Source: Actinomycetota bacterium
GTDB lineage: Bacteria > Actinomycetota > Actinomycetes > Nanopelagicales > Nanopelagicaceae
Direction of reading: 5' to 3'
Assembly (NCBI GenBank): GCA_009702205.1
Contig: WLIM01000046.1
Coordinates: forward strand, 1-7,969
DNA: 7,969 nucleotides
The position numbers were made by a program, and so were the translations under genes. The notes beneath the pieces are model-generated. The model worked only from the letters and a program-made list of their open reading frames with translations. It did not search any database and was not told where the DNA came from. Each line of letters begins with the position of its first letter. The stretch's first letter is position 1. Below are positions 1 to 6,911 of this stretch, piece after piece.

Positions 1-328
1 TTCCGCACTTCTTGGCCTCGCCGGTGGAATGCAGATGGTTTTCTATTGGGAGATTGTTGAAGCGGTTCGCCCAAAAGGTGCACCAACTGCGGCAATTGGT
101 TGGCTCTGGACTTTTGAAGGAACTGCAATGGCGTTAGGTTCAACATTTAGTGGTTATATAAGTGAGGCCTTCTCGCCGCGTTATTGCCTTGCAACCATGA
201 GTTTATGCGTTCTAATGGGTTATCTAATTATTTCTAATGGCCACAAACTTCTATCGGCTGCCGATCGACTGCCAACTCAGATTGAAGATGAAGAAGCAAT
301 GAATACCGCGCTAGATAAAACAACTTAG
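1..328 (+). CDS. MFS transporter, C-terminal fragment (5' end outside window)
   Basis: The reading frame is open from base 2 to a TAG at 326-328 and has no start in the window that would make sense for a full protein, so this is the 3' end of a gene entering from the left. About 108 residues are visible. They contain a hydrophobic stretch at the very edge, then a segment beginning PTAAIGWLWTFEG and rich in Gly and small residues (TM11-like), a short loop with SPRY, and a final hydrophobic helix (CLATMSLCVLMGYLIIS, TM12-like). A charged, probably cytoplasmic tail rich in Glu and Asp follows. This pattern resembles the end of a 12-helix major facilitator superfamily carrier. The substrate cannot be told. 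The stop overlaps the stop of the convergent polA by 3 bases, leaving no room for a separate terminator. The MFS assignment is moderately sure, because it rests on helix layout rather than on a diagnostic motif. Confidence 0.6.
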   Translation, partial: SALLGLAGGMQMVFYWEIVEAVRPKGAPTAAIGWLWTFEGTAMALGSTFSGYISEAFSPRYCLATMSLCVLMGYLIISNGHKLLSAADRLPTQIEDEEAMNTALDKTT

Positions 329-2919
329 TGGGCGGCCAGGTCCCAGCTAGTCCCGATTCCGATATTCACATCAAGTGGAACCGACAATGCGAATGCACTC
401 CCCATCTCCTTCTTTACTAATTCCGAGAGGCTAGCTTCCTCGCCGTTAGCTACTTCCAAAATTAATTCATCGTGGACTTGCAACAACAATCGGGATTTCA
501 AATCGTTGGCTTCAAGAGCTTTTCCAACATTTAACATCGCAACTTTAATTATGTCTGCGGCAGAACCTTGAATTGGCGCATTTAGCGCCATGCGTTCTGC
601 GACTTCACGTCTTGGTCGATTATCACTTGTTAAATCTGGAAGGTAGCGCCTTCTGCCCATAATCGTTTCGGTGTAACCCTTGTCGCGGGCGATAACAACC
701 ACTTGCGCTAAGTAATCTCGGATTCCACCAAAGCGTGCAAAGTATTTATCCATCAGTATTGCCGCGTCAGTTGGTGATAGATCCAATTGTTGCGCCAAGC
801 CATATGCAGATAAGCCATAAGCAAGCCCATATGACATTGCTTTAATCTGTCTCCGCATTTCTGGATCTACGCCATCCGGCTTTACCCCAAAAACTAATCC
901 AGCGACTGTCGAGTGTAGATCTTCTCCCATTTTGAAAGCTTCAATCAAATTAGCATCCTTCGAAAGATGCGCCATTATTCGCATTTCAATTTGGCTGTAA
1001 TCGGCAGTTAATAAGGTGACATAAGGCTCTTTAGAAATAAAACAGTCGCGGATTTTGCGACCTTCTTCAGTGCGAACCGGAATATTCTGCAAATTTGGGT
1101 TTGTTGATGAGAGTCGACCAGTAGCAGTTACGGTTTGTTGGAAAATTGTATGAATCCGACTATCAGCGGCGGTGGCATCTATAAGCCCATCTACCGTGGT
1201 CAATAGTTTGCTGGTCTCTCGGATGCGTAGTAAATGTTTGAGAATTGGATGTTTGGTCTTAGCGAATAACCAATCAAGACTTTCAGCATCAGTTGTAAAG
1301 CCAGTTTTGATCTTCTTTGTTTTCGGAAGCCCCAAATCATCAAAGAGAATCGCTTGAAGTTGCTTGGGCGAACCAACATTGAACTCTTTTCCTGCCTCTT
1401 TATGGGCGCCACTTGTCTCGCGTTCGACTTCACCTTTGAAGAAGGCTGAAAGTTCGCGCAATTTGTCGAGATCAACCCCGATTCCCGTGCGCTCCATCTC
1501 TGCTAGTTCAATCAACACTGGTATCTCTAATTCGCTCATAAGAGCGCTCATCTCGCGCATGGAAATTTCGTTGCTCAAAATGGGAACAAGTTTCATTATC
1601 GAGATTGCTCCGACGCCATCGAATTGCGAGAAGAGCGACTCTTCCTGTTCGGCATTTACAACTCCGAGAAATCTCTCGGTCAAATCGTCGAGAGCTAGAT
1701 TTCGCCCTCCGGGATTAATTAAATAGGCAGCAAGTTCGGTATCAAAAATAAGCCCAGAGATTGGGAAATTTCGAATAATCTCTTTTGCGCCATGCAAGTA
1801 TTTAGGAAGATCTGATGTGTTCCACCAAGCACCAACTTTGGAATCGCGAACTATATAAAGAGTCTTCTCGTCGGTGGCAACGGCATACTCCAATATTTTG
1901 CCTTCGGGCGCACTTACTTCTATCGCCACCGGTTTAGTGTGATTTGAAAGAATTTTGCTTAACTCTTCGCTCGTAACTTCTTTTGACACTATTGCAGATT
2001 CTTTAACTACGGTTTTCGCAACGGGCACTTCGCTATCGCTTGCACCTAGGTTCTTTACTCGATCCTTTAAAGCCTTTATCTCAAGATTATCCAAAAGCGC
2101 ATATAGCTCTGCGCTCTTTATGCCATCCCAAAGAAGTTCGGAGATAGGCGTCTCGATATTCATATCACTTCGCAGGTGAGTAAGTTCAGCATTCAAAAGA
2201 ACGCTTGCCACATTTGCACGCAGTGAATCTCCAACTTTTCCGCCAACTTTTTCAACATTGCTAATTAAACTTTCAAGTGAACCGTATTCTGCAATCCATT
2301 TCGCCGCAGTCTTCTCGCCAACGCCCGGAATTGATGGCAGGTTGTCACTTGGATCGCCACGAAGAGCTGCGAAATCTGGATACTGCGTTGGCGTCAAACC
2401 ATATTTTTCTAGAACTGCTTCTGGTGTCATACGCGCAAGATCGGTTACTCCACGTTTTGGATAGAGCACTGTCGTTTTGGAATTTATAAGTTGGAAAGAG
2501 TCCCGGTCCCCCGTACAAATCAATACTTCAAAACCATCACCTTGCGCGCGCTTGGCGAGCGTTGCAATTATGTCGTCCGCTTCGAATCCCTCAACAGCAA
2601 AATGACGGATACCAAAGCCATGAACTAGATCAAAGAGAAAGCTAGTTTGAGATCTAAATTCGTCAGGTGTGGCGGAACGATTGGCTTTGTAATCTGGAAA
2701 ACGCTCCGAACGAAAAGTCTTCCTAGATACATCAAAGGCTGTAGCGATATGCGTCGGTTTCTCCGATGAGATCAAATTTATTAACATCGAGGCAAAGCCA
2801 TAGATTGCGTTCGTATGCTGACCAGTCGAGGTCGCAAAATTTTCCGCTGGGAGCGCGTAGAAAGCGCGATAGGCCAGCGAGTGACCATCGATCAATAAAA
2901 GTTTTTTAGTTGAGCTCAT
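325..2919 (-). CDS. polA: DNA polymerase I (5' nuclease + polymerase, proofreading domain degenerate)
   Basis: An 864-residue family A polymerase that removes RNA primers and fills gaps in replication and repair. The 5' nuclease domain (about 1-290) has LLIDGHSLAYRAFY at 8-21, FEADD at 112-116, CTGDRD at 135-140 and the helix-hairpin-helix GDPSDNLPSIPGVGEKTA at 188-205. The middle domain (about 325-455) resembles the 3'-5' exonuclease fold, but its catalytic acidic motifs are mostly gone: the DxE site reads E334-V-S336 and the YxxxD motif is missing, while Asp393 remains. The polymerase domain (about 460-864) has TATGRLSSTNPNLQNIP (598-614), motif A DYSQIE with Asp640, motif B R689-K693-Y697-Y701, and motif C VHDE with Asp817. 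The 640-817 spacing (177) equals that of E. coli Asp705-Asp882. Tyr697 replaces E. coli Phe762. The start is the ATG at 2919, with a -10-like box 8 nt upstream and only a weak GGGAA as ribosome site, so translation may be leaderless. The gene is divergent from the thioesterase. Confidence 0.97.
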   Translation of the reverse strand: MSSTKKLLLIDGHSLAYRAFYALPAENFATSTGQHTNAIYGFASMLINLISSEKPTHIATAFDVSRKTFRSERFPDYKANRSATPDEFRSQTSFLFDLVHGFGIRHFAVEGFEADDIIATLAKRAQGDGFEVLICTGDRDSFQLINSKTTVLYPKRGVTDLARMTPEAVLEKYGLTPTQYPDFAALRGDPSDNLPSIPGVGEKTAAKWIAEYGSLESLISNVEKVGGKVGDSLRANVASVLLNAELTHLRSDMNIETPISELLWDGIKSAELYALLDNLEIKALKDRVKNLGASDSEVPVAKTVVKESAIVSKEVTSEELSKILSNHTKPVAIEVSAPEGKILEYAVATDEKTLYIVRDSKVGAWWNTSDLPKYLHGAKEIIRNFPISGLIFDTELAAYLINPGGRNLALDDLTERFLGVVNAEQEESLFSQFDGVGAISIMKLVPILSNEISMREMSALMSELEIPVLIELAEMERTGIGVDLDKLRELSAFFKGEVERETSGAHKEAGKEFNVGSPKQLQAILFDDLGLPKTKKIKTGFTTDAESLDWLFAKTKHPILKHLLRIRETSKLLTTVDGLIDATAADSRIHTIFQQTVTATGRLSSTNPNLQNIPVRTEEGRKIRDCFISKEPYVTLLTADYSQIEMRIMAHLSKDANLIEAFKMGEDLHSTVAGLVFGVKPDGVDPEMRRQIKAMSYGLAYGLSAYGLAQQLDLSPTDAAILMDKYFARFGGIRDYLAQVVVIARDKGYTETIMGRRRYLPDLTSDNRPRREVAERMALNAPIQGSAADIIKVAMLNVGKALEANDLKSRLLLQVHDELILEVANGEEASLSELVKKEMGSAFALSVPLDVNIGIGTSWDLAAH

Positions 2920-2927
2920 TTCCCGCG

Positions 2928-2933
2928 AGTCTA
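2928..2933 (-). promoter_or_regulatory. Putative polA -10 box (TAGACT), leaderless spacing
   Basis: Read on the minus strand the hexamer is TAGACT, fitting the TANNNT pattern of bacterial -10 elements. Eight bases separate it from the A of the polA ATG, so transcription would begin at or within about 2 nt of the start codon and give a leaderless or near-leaderless mRNA, a common arrangement in Actinobacteria. No convincing -35 hexamer is visible at the expected distance. Together with the plus-strand copy at 2939-2944 it forms a 6-bp inverted repeat. Confidence 0.45.
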
Positions 2934-2938
2934 TTGGT

Positions 2939-2944
2939 TAGACT
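2939..2944 (+). promoter_or_regulatory. Putative thioesterase -10 box (TAGACT), leaderless spacing
   Basis: The plus-strand hexamer TAGACT matches TANNNT, and its last base is 7 nt before the ATG at 2952. That predicts transcription starting at about 2951-2952 and supports choosing 2952 over the in-frame ATG at 2946 or the TTG at 2910. No Shine-Dalgarno sequence precedes any of the three candidates. A -35 element would have to lie inside the first polA codons, and nothing TTGACA-like is seen there. Confidence 0.45.
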
Positions 2945-2951
2945 TATGAAC

Positions 2952-3359
2952 ATGGATGATTTCCTTGAAATTTTGAAGAAGCGTGGCAGTGGCGCTTTAG
3001 GCGAGAAAATGGGAATTGAGATTCTTGAGGCATCTCCTTCTCGATTGGTCGCACGAATGCCAGTAGAAGGAAATACCCAACCTATGGGTTTATTGCATGG
3101 CGGGGCAAGTGTCGTTCTCGCTGAAAGTTTAGGATCAATCGGAACACAATTACATGCGGGCGTTCATCGCAAGATAGTTGGCGTTGATATAAATGCCACT
3201 CATCACAAATCAGCGACCTCAGGTTTTGTTACTGGAATTGCAACGGCAATCTCACTTGGAAAAACGCTCTGCTGCTATGAAGTGGTAATTACGAATGAAG
3301 CAGGCGAGAAAACCTGTACTTCAAGAATTACCTGTTTGATACTTGCCGAACGCAATTAA
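2952..3359 (+). CDS. Hotdog-fold acyl-CoA thioesterase, PaaI / YdiI (MenI)-like
   Basis: A 135-residue single-domain hotdog thioesterase predicted to hydrolyse an acyl-CoA thioester in the cytoplasm. The diagnostic stretch QPMGLLHGGASVVLAESLGS closely resembles E. coli YdiI/EntH. Its putative catalytic residues Gln43, His49 and Glu58 keep the same 6 and 9 residue spacing as YdiI Gln48, His54 and Glu63. A second conserved block, VGVDINATHHKSATSG, supplies the CoA-facing strand and loop. YdiI acts on 1,4-dihydroxy-2-naphthoyl-CoA in menaquinone synthesis and EntH on mischarged enterobactin intermediates. Related PaaI enzymes act on phenylacetyl-CoA derivatives. No menaquinone or phenylacetate gene is in view, so the substrate stays open and no symbol is given. 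The start at 2952 was chosen from the -10 box position; 2946 would add two residues and TTG 2910 fourteen, the latter overlapping polA. The stop TAA abuts the stop of convergent livF with no gap. Confidence 0.88.
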   Translation: MDDFLEILKKRGSGALGEKMGIEILEASPSRLVARMPVEGNTQPMGLLHGGASVVLAESLGSIGTQLHAGVHRKIVGVDINATHHKSATSGFVTGIATAISLGKTLCCYEVVITNEAGEKTCTSRITCLILAERN

Positions 3360-4088
3360 TTAGTGAGCGTTTGCGCCAGTTCCTAGGTATGCAGCGCGGA
3401 CATCTGGATCGTTCAAAAGATCTGATGCCTTAGCTTCTTTAACAACCTTTCCAGTTTCTAGAACATATGCACGATGAGCACGTTGCAGCGCCTGTTGTGC
3501 GTTCTGTTCTACTAGAAGGATTGTTGTTCCAAGTTCAGTATTGATCTCGGTGATGATTTTGAAAATATTTGCAATCATCATTGGTGCTAGACCCATTGAT
3601 GGCTCATCTAGAAGAAGAACTTTTGGTCTGGCCATTAGTGCGCGACCAATAGCTAACATCTGTTGCTCGCCACCGGAAAGAGTTCCGCCAGCTTGAAACG
3701 CGCGTTCCTTCAACCGAGGGAAGAGATGGTAAACCTTCTCTAAATCTTCCTTCATCTCATTTCTGCGATCTTTGCGGAAGTATTTTCCGATCTCTAAATT
3801 CTCAAGAACGCTCATTCCAGGAAAGATTCCCCGACCTTCTGGAGCCTGCGAGATTCCAAGTGCTACACGTTCATGTGCAGGCATCTTCGAAATATCTTGG
3901 CCATCAAAAGTAATTGAACCGCTAGTTACTGGTCGAAGACCTGAAATTGTTTTGAGCGTAGTTGTCTTACCAGCGCCATTAGCACCGATAAGTGTGACAA
4001 TCTCGCCCTGATTTACTACAACGCTGATGCCTTTGATAGCTTCAATCTTGCCGTAGAAAACTCTTAGATCTTTAATTTCAAGACGCAT
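3360..4088 (-). CDS. livF: Branched-chain amino acid ABC transporter, ATPase LivF
   Basis: A 242-residue ATP-binding subunit of a LIV-I type importer, acting on the cytoplasmic face with LivG to drive uptake through LivH/LivM. Visible motifs are Walker A GANGAGKT (35-42), Q-loop ISQAPEGRGIF with Gln81, the signature LSGGEQQ (137-143), Walker B VLLLDEPSMGL from 157, and LLVEQNAQQAL from 191. In that last stretch Gln195 stands where most ABC ATPases have the switch His. EQNA is usual in LivF proteins and separates it from LivG. Length fits the family (about 235-245). It is the last gene of the operon, and its start overlaps the end of livG by 11 bases. AGGAG at 4098-4102, inside livG and 9 nt from the ATG, is its ribosome site, so translational coupling is likely. 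It ends directly against the convergent thioesterase stop, with no obvious terminator. Confidence 0.95.
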   Translation of the reverse strand: MRLEIKDLRVFYGKIEAIKGISVVVNQGEIVTLIGANGAGKTTTLKTISGLRPVTSGSITFDGQDISKMPAHERVALGISQAPEGRGIFPGMSVLENLEIGKYFRKDRRNEMKEDLEKVYHLFPRLKERAFQAGGTLSGGEQQMLAIGRALMARPKVLLLDEPSMGLAPMMIANIFKIITEINTELGTTILLVEQNAQQALQRAHRAYVLETGKVVKEAKASDLLNDPDVRAAYLGTGANAH

Positions 4089-4854
4089 CAGCAGGCGCTC
4101 CTAAATAGGCTTCGATAACTTTCGGATCATTCTGAACCTTGCTTGGAATATCGTCTGCGATCTTCTTTCCAAAATCTAGAACTATTACCCGATCTGAAAT
4201 TCCCATAATCAAAGACATATCGTGCTCAATTAGAAGCACGGTATAACCAGCATCTCGGATCTTCTTGATGTCATTTGCCAGCGCCACCTTTTCAGCCGGG
4301 TTAAAACCAGCTGCTGGTTCATCTAGAAGCAGAACTTGAGGTTCGGTTCCAAGTGCACGTGCAATTTCAAGACGACGTTGATCTCCATAAGGAAGATTCT
4401 TGCCAAGTTGATCTGCACGGTGATCAATTCCCAAGAACTTTAGAAGCTCATGCGCACGTTCCTTGGATGCCTTCTCTTCACGACGAGATCTTGGAGTTCC
4501 AAATAATCCACCGAGTAGCCCTGACTTCTTATGAACATCTGTTGCAGTAATTACGTTTTCCAGAGCTGTCATATCTCCAAAGAGACGCACGTTCTGGAAG
4601 GTGCGAGCAAGTCCGAGTTTGGTAATTAAGTGACGTTTCTTTCCAAGGATTGATGAACCGCTGAAAACGATATCTCCAGCTGTGGCTTGATATACCCCGG
4701 TGATTACGTTGAACACTGTTGTCTTACCAGCGCCGTTAGGTCCGATCAATGCGCAAATCTCACCTTTGTTAACGTGAAGACTCACATCATCGAGAGCTTT
4801 CACGCCTCCGAATTGCATCGTTAAATTGCGGAGTTCCAAAATCTTTTCAGACAT
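4078..4854 (-). CDS. livG: Branched-chain amino acid ABC transporter, ATPase LivG
   Basis: A 258-residue ABC ATPase, the partner of LivF. Motifs: Walker A GPNGAGKT (38-45), Q-loop ARTFQNVRLF with Gln87, the signature LPYGDQRRLEIARAL (154-168), Walker B VLLLDEPAAGFNP (174-186) and switch His211 in LLIEHDMSLI. The LPYGDQ form of the signature and the AAGxNP loop after Walker B are typical of LivG and distinguish it from LivF. A lysine/arginine-rich insertion around 109-133, between the Q-loop and the signature, sits where LivG proteins vary. The ATG shares one base with the TAA of livM (TAATG), and AAGGAG at 4863-4868 lies 8 nt upstream inside livM, so reinitiation coupling is expected. The C-terminal end, IEAYLGAPADAS, is family-like. 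Confidence 0.95.
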   Translation of the reverse strand: MSEKILELRNLTMQFGGVKALDDVSLHVNKGEICALIGPNGAGKTTVFNVITGVYQATAGDIVFSGSSILGKKRHLITKLGLARTFQNVRLFGDMTALENVITATDVHKKSGLLGGLFGTPRSRREEKASKERAHELLKFLGIDHRADQLGKNLPYGDQRRLEIARALGTEPQVLLLDEPAAGFNPAEKVALANDIKKIRDAGYTVLLIEHDMSLIMGISDRVIVLDFGKKIADDIPSKVQNDPKVIEAYLGAPADAS

Positions 4855-5888
4855 TATTTGGTCTCCTTTGCTTTCTCTTTAATCTTTTCGCGCTTCTTAC
4901 GCGGCAAGAGACCATCTGGTCGGAAGTTCATCATGATGACAAGAACAAGGCCGAAAGCTAATTGGCGAGTATCGGTTAAGAATCGAATCCGCTCTGGAAT
5001 ATATGCAAGAAGCGTTGCTCCTAGAACTACTCCCCAGATATTTCCAATTCCGCCGAATACAACGCAGGCAAGAATGAGAATTGAAACTTGGAAGTCGAAC
5101 ATTCCTGGAGCAATAACCATTACCTTCGATGCGAAGACCACACCTGCTGCGCCGCCAACTGCTGCGCCAATTGTGAAAGACCAAAGTTTGTATTTAAGAG
5201 TAGGAACGCCCATAAGCATCGCCACATCTTCATCTTGGCGGATAGCCTCCCAAGCACGGCCAGCGCGGCGAACTGAAAGTCTGCGAATCATCCAGATTGT
5301 CAGAAGGATCATTACGACAATTAAGTAGTAATAGTTCTGCGGATTCATGATGTTAAAAACAACAGGTCCAACCTTTGGTGGAGGTGGAATATTTGGAACA
5401 CCATTTGTTCCGCCAGTGAATTTGGAGTTCAGAACAACGATTCGTGTGATCTCACCGAAACCAAGAGTTACGATTGCAAGATAATCACCACGAAGTCGAA
5501 GTGTTGGAAGTCCCAAGATAAAACCCGAGAGCATTGCAAGAGCAATACCAATTGGCAGAATCTCCCACATATTTAAACCGGTTGTTGTTGAAAGAATGGC
5601 TCCGGTATATGCACCAATTGCGAAGAAAGCAACATAACCTAAATCAAGCAAACCGCTCTTTCCGACCACGATATTTAGGCCAAGAGCCATTAGAACGAAC
5701 ATACCAATTGGATAAACCAAGGCATCCTTAAATGATGCAATAGGTGTATTCAAGAAGCTTGTTGGGCCAAATTCATTTAGGTAAGGAACTACAAACAAAA
5801 AAGCAATTGCAACGACTACAAAAATTTTGCGTTGAATTGGGTTTAAGCGGTCCCAGAAATGTGAACCCGCATCTCTTAAATTAAGCAT
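4854..5888 (-). CDS. livM: Branched-chain amino acid ABC transporter, permease LivM
   Basis: A 344-residue inner-membrane permease that pairs with LivH to form the translocation path. Hydrophobic segments are seen at about 21-37, 59-75, 84-100, 108-128, 135-153, 185-203, 237-260, 265-295 and 305-322. Family blocks are GLNIVVGKSGLLDLGYVAFF (70-89), RGDYLAIVTLGFGEI (133-147), TGGTNGV (158-164), the cytoplasmic coupling loop GRAWEAIRQDEDVAMLMGV (210-228) that contacts the ATPase, and FRPDGLLP near the end. A four-proline run at 168-171 lies in the loop after TGGTNGV and could need EF-P for smooth translation (inference). The C-terminus is a very basic tail (KKREKIKEKAKETK). The ATG is 3 nt after the livH stop, with GAGGG in the end of livH as the likely ribosome site. 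Confidence 0.95.
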   Translation of the reverse strand: MLNLRDAGSHFWDRLNPIQRKIFVVVAIAFLFVVPYLNEFGPTSFLNTPIASFKDALVYPIGMFVLMALGLNIVVGKSGLLDLGYVAFFAIGAYTGAILSTTTGLNMWEILPIGIALAMLSGFILGLPTLRLRGDYLAIVTLGFGEITRIVVLNSKFTGGTNGVPNIPPPPKVGPVVFNIMNPQNYYYLIVVMILLTIWMIRRLSVRRAGRAWEAIRQDEDVAMLMGVPTLKYKLWSFTIGAAVGGAAGVVFASKVMVIAPGMFDFQVSILILACVVFGGIGNIWGVVLGATLLAYIPERIRFLTDTRQLAFGLVLVIMMNFRPDGLLPRKKREKIKEKAKETK

Positions 5889-5891
5889 CGA

Positions 5892-6845
5892 TTAGGCCCT
5901 CGCTTGCTGGATTGCTTCGCCAAATAAACCATTTGGTCGGACTAGAAGAACAAGAACCAAAATCACGAAAACTGTTACAGCTTTCCATTGGCTACCTAGA
6001 ACTGCAGCGGACATCGTCTCCATAATTCCAAGCGTTACACCACCGTAGAACGCGCCACGTAGGTTTCCGATTCCGCCAAGAACTGCTGCGGTAAATGCGG
6101 CCAGGCCGAGGTTGAAACCAACTGTGAATTTCGTAGTTTCATAAACAGTCATGAATAAGAAGGCGGCGGCGCCGGTCATAATTCCACCGACAAGAAAGGT
6201 AATTGAGATAACTCGGTTGAGATTTACGCCCATGAGTTTGGCGTTCTCTTCTGACATAGAAACGGCGCGGATAGCAATACCGATTCTGGTCTTGTTTACG
6301 AATCGATCAAGCAGAATAAACATAACAACTGCGGCAACTAAAACAATGACTGTATCAATCCGGAAATTGGCACCGGCAATTTCACCCAAAGATGTTTTCT
6401 CAAGAAGCCGTGGATTTGATTGTGGCCGCGCATCTGTTAAAACGCTTGCAGCCTCAGAGAGCGCAATCGACATTCCAATTGCAGAGATCAAACTTGCTAG
6501 ACGATTGTTTCCGCGAGCACGTAAGCGACGATAGGCAAGAATTTCAACCATGACCGCGGTAAAACCAGAAGCGGCCATTGCAATAAGCATTGCTAGGCCA
6601 AGGGTAAGAAATAATTGAGTTCCTTTGAGTGGTTCAGAATCTAGGGTGTGTCCAGTAAGGCCAGTTTCGGCGAAGACAACAGCGAAAGTTCCAACCATAA
6701 AAATTTCAGAGTTTGCAAAGTTAATGAGACGAAGCACGCCGTAAACCATGGTGTAGCCCAGCGCGATGAGTACATAAATTAATCCGAGAGAGATTCCGGA
6801 AAGTAATAGAGACCAGAATTGGCTGGTCAAGACTGAAAAATTCAT
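5892..6845 (-). CDS. livH: Branched-chain amino acid ABC transporter, permease LivH
   Basis: A 317-residue integral membrane subunit and partner of LivM. Hydrophobic segments lie at about 12-36, 46-62, 78-104, 116-131, 163-180, 212-233, 245-275 and 286-302. Recognisable family stretches are GYTMVYGVLRLINFANSEIF (30-49), the coupling loop IAIRAVSMSEENAKLMGVN (190-208), AAVLGGIGNLRGAFYGG (253-269) and LLVRPNGLFGE (300-310). The family usually reads NFAHGE in the first block. Here it is NFANSE, the only departure noticed. Length is slightly above E. coli LivH, mainly from an external loop around 60-78 and a segment at 138-163. A strong AGGAG at 6849-6853 lies 3 nt from the ATG. Upstream is the 147-nt spacer to livK with two inverted repeats, so livH heads the tightly packed livHMGF block and may also have its own promoter. 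Confidence 0.95.
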   Translation of the reverse strand: MNFSVLTSQFWSLLLSGISLGLIYVLIALGYTMVYGVLRLINFANSEIFMVGTFAVVFAETGLTGHTLDSEPLKGTQLFLTLGLAMLIAMAASGFTAVMVEILAYRRLRARGNNRLASLISAIGMSIALSEAASVLTDARPQSNPRLLEKTSLGEIAGANFRIDTVIVLVAAVVMFILLDRFVNKTRIGIAIRAVSMSEENAKLMGVNLNRVISITFLVGGIMTGAAAFLFMTVYETTKFTVGFNLGLAAFTAAVLGGIGNLRGAFYGGVTLGIMETMSAAVLGSQWKAVTVFVILVLVLLVRPNGLFGEAIQQARA

Positions 6846-6882
6846 GATCTCCTAAATTAATCTCGGTTTGAAGATTGGTCAG

Positions 6883-6911
6883 ATATTACAAGAGTAGTGC
6901 CTGTAAACCAA
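6883..6911 (-). promoter_or_regulatory. Possible internal promoter for livHMGF
   Basis: On the minus strand TAATAT (6888-6883) resembles a -10 box. A TTGGTT hexamer (6911-6906) lies 17 nt upstream, matching only the first three bases of the -35 consensus. Transcription would start at about 6876 and leave a roughly 30-nt leader with the AGGAG ribosome site. The -35-like hexamer falls in the loop of the inverted repeat at 6895-6926, so a protein bound to that repeat would block this promoter. This is a weak, position-based prediction. Confidence 0.3.

Noticed and set aside
329..346. TGGG/CCCA short inverted repeat at the MFS/polA junction
   Set aside because: Only four pairs with a 9-nt loop inside coding sequence; easily chance.
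1364..1726. Open frame of 120 codons on the plus strand inside polA
   Set aside because: It lies wholly within the conserved polA frame, shows no recognisable domain and is Ser/Arg-rich low-complexity sequence typical of shadow frames.
2910..2951. TTG start that would lengthen the thioesterase by 14 residues
   Set aside because: It would overlap the polA start by 10 bases, places translation before the proposed -10 box, and adds residues not expected for a 135-137 residue family.
3347..3373. Possible bidirectional terminator at the thioesterase/livF junction
   Set aside because: The stem is only 7 bp with a G-T wobble, the loop is 13 nt and no T-run follows on either side. Too weak to annotate as a terminator.
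3501..3509. Loss of the switch His in LivF (EQNA instead of EH)
   Set aside because: Gln at this place is normal for LivF proteins, so it is not a sign of inactivation.
4858..5328. Open frame of 156 codons on the plus strand, antisense to livM
   Set aside because: livM is a clear permease on the other strand with all family motifs. The plus-strand product is rich in Arg, Ile and Thr with no domain, as expected of a complement of hydrophobic coding sequence.
6151..6534. Open frame of 127 codons on the plus strand, antisense to livH
   Set aside because: Antisense to conserved livH, with no ribosome site or domain seen.
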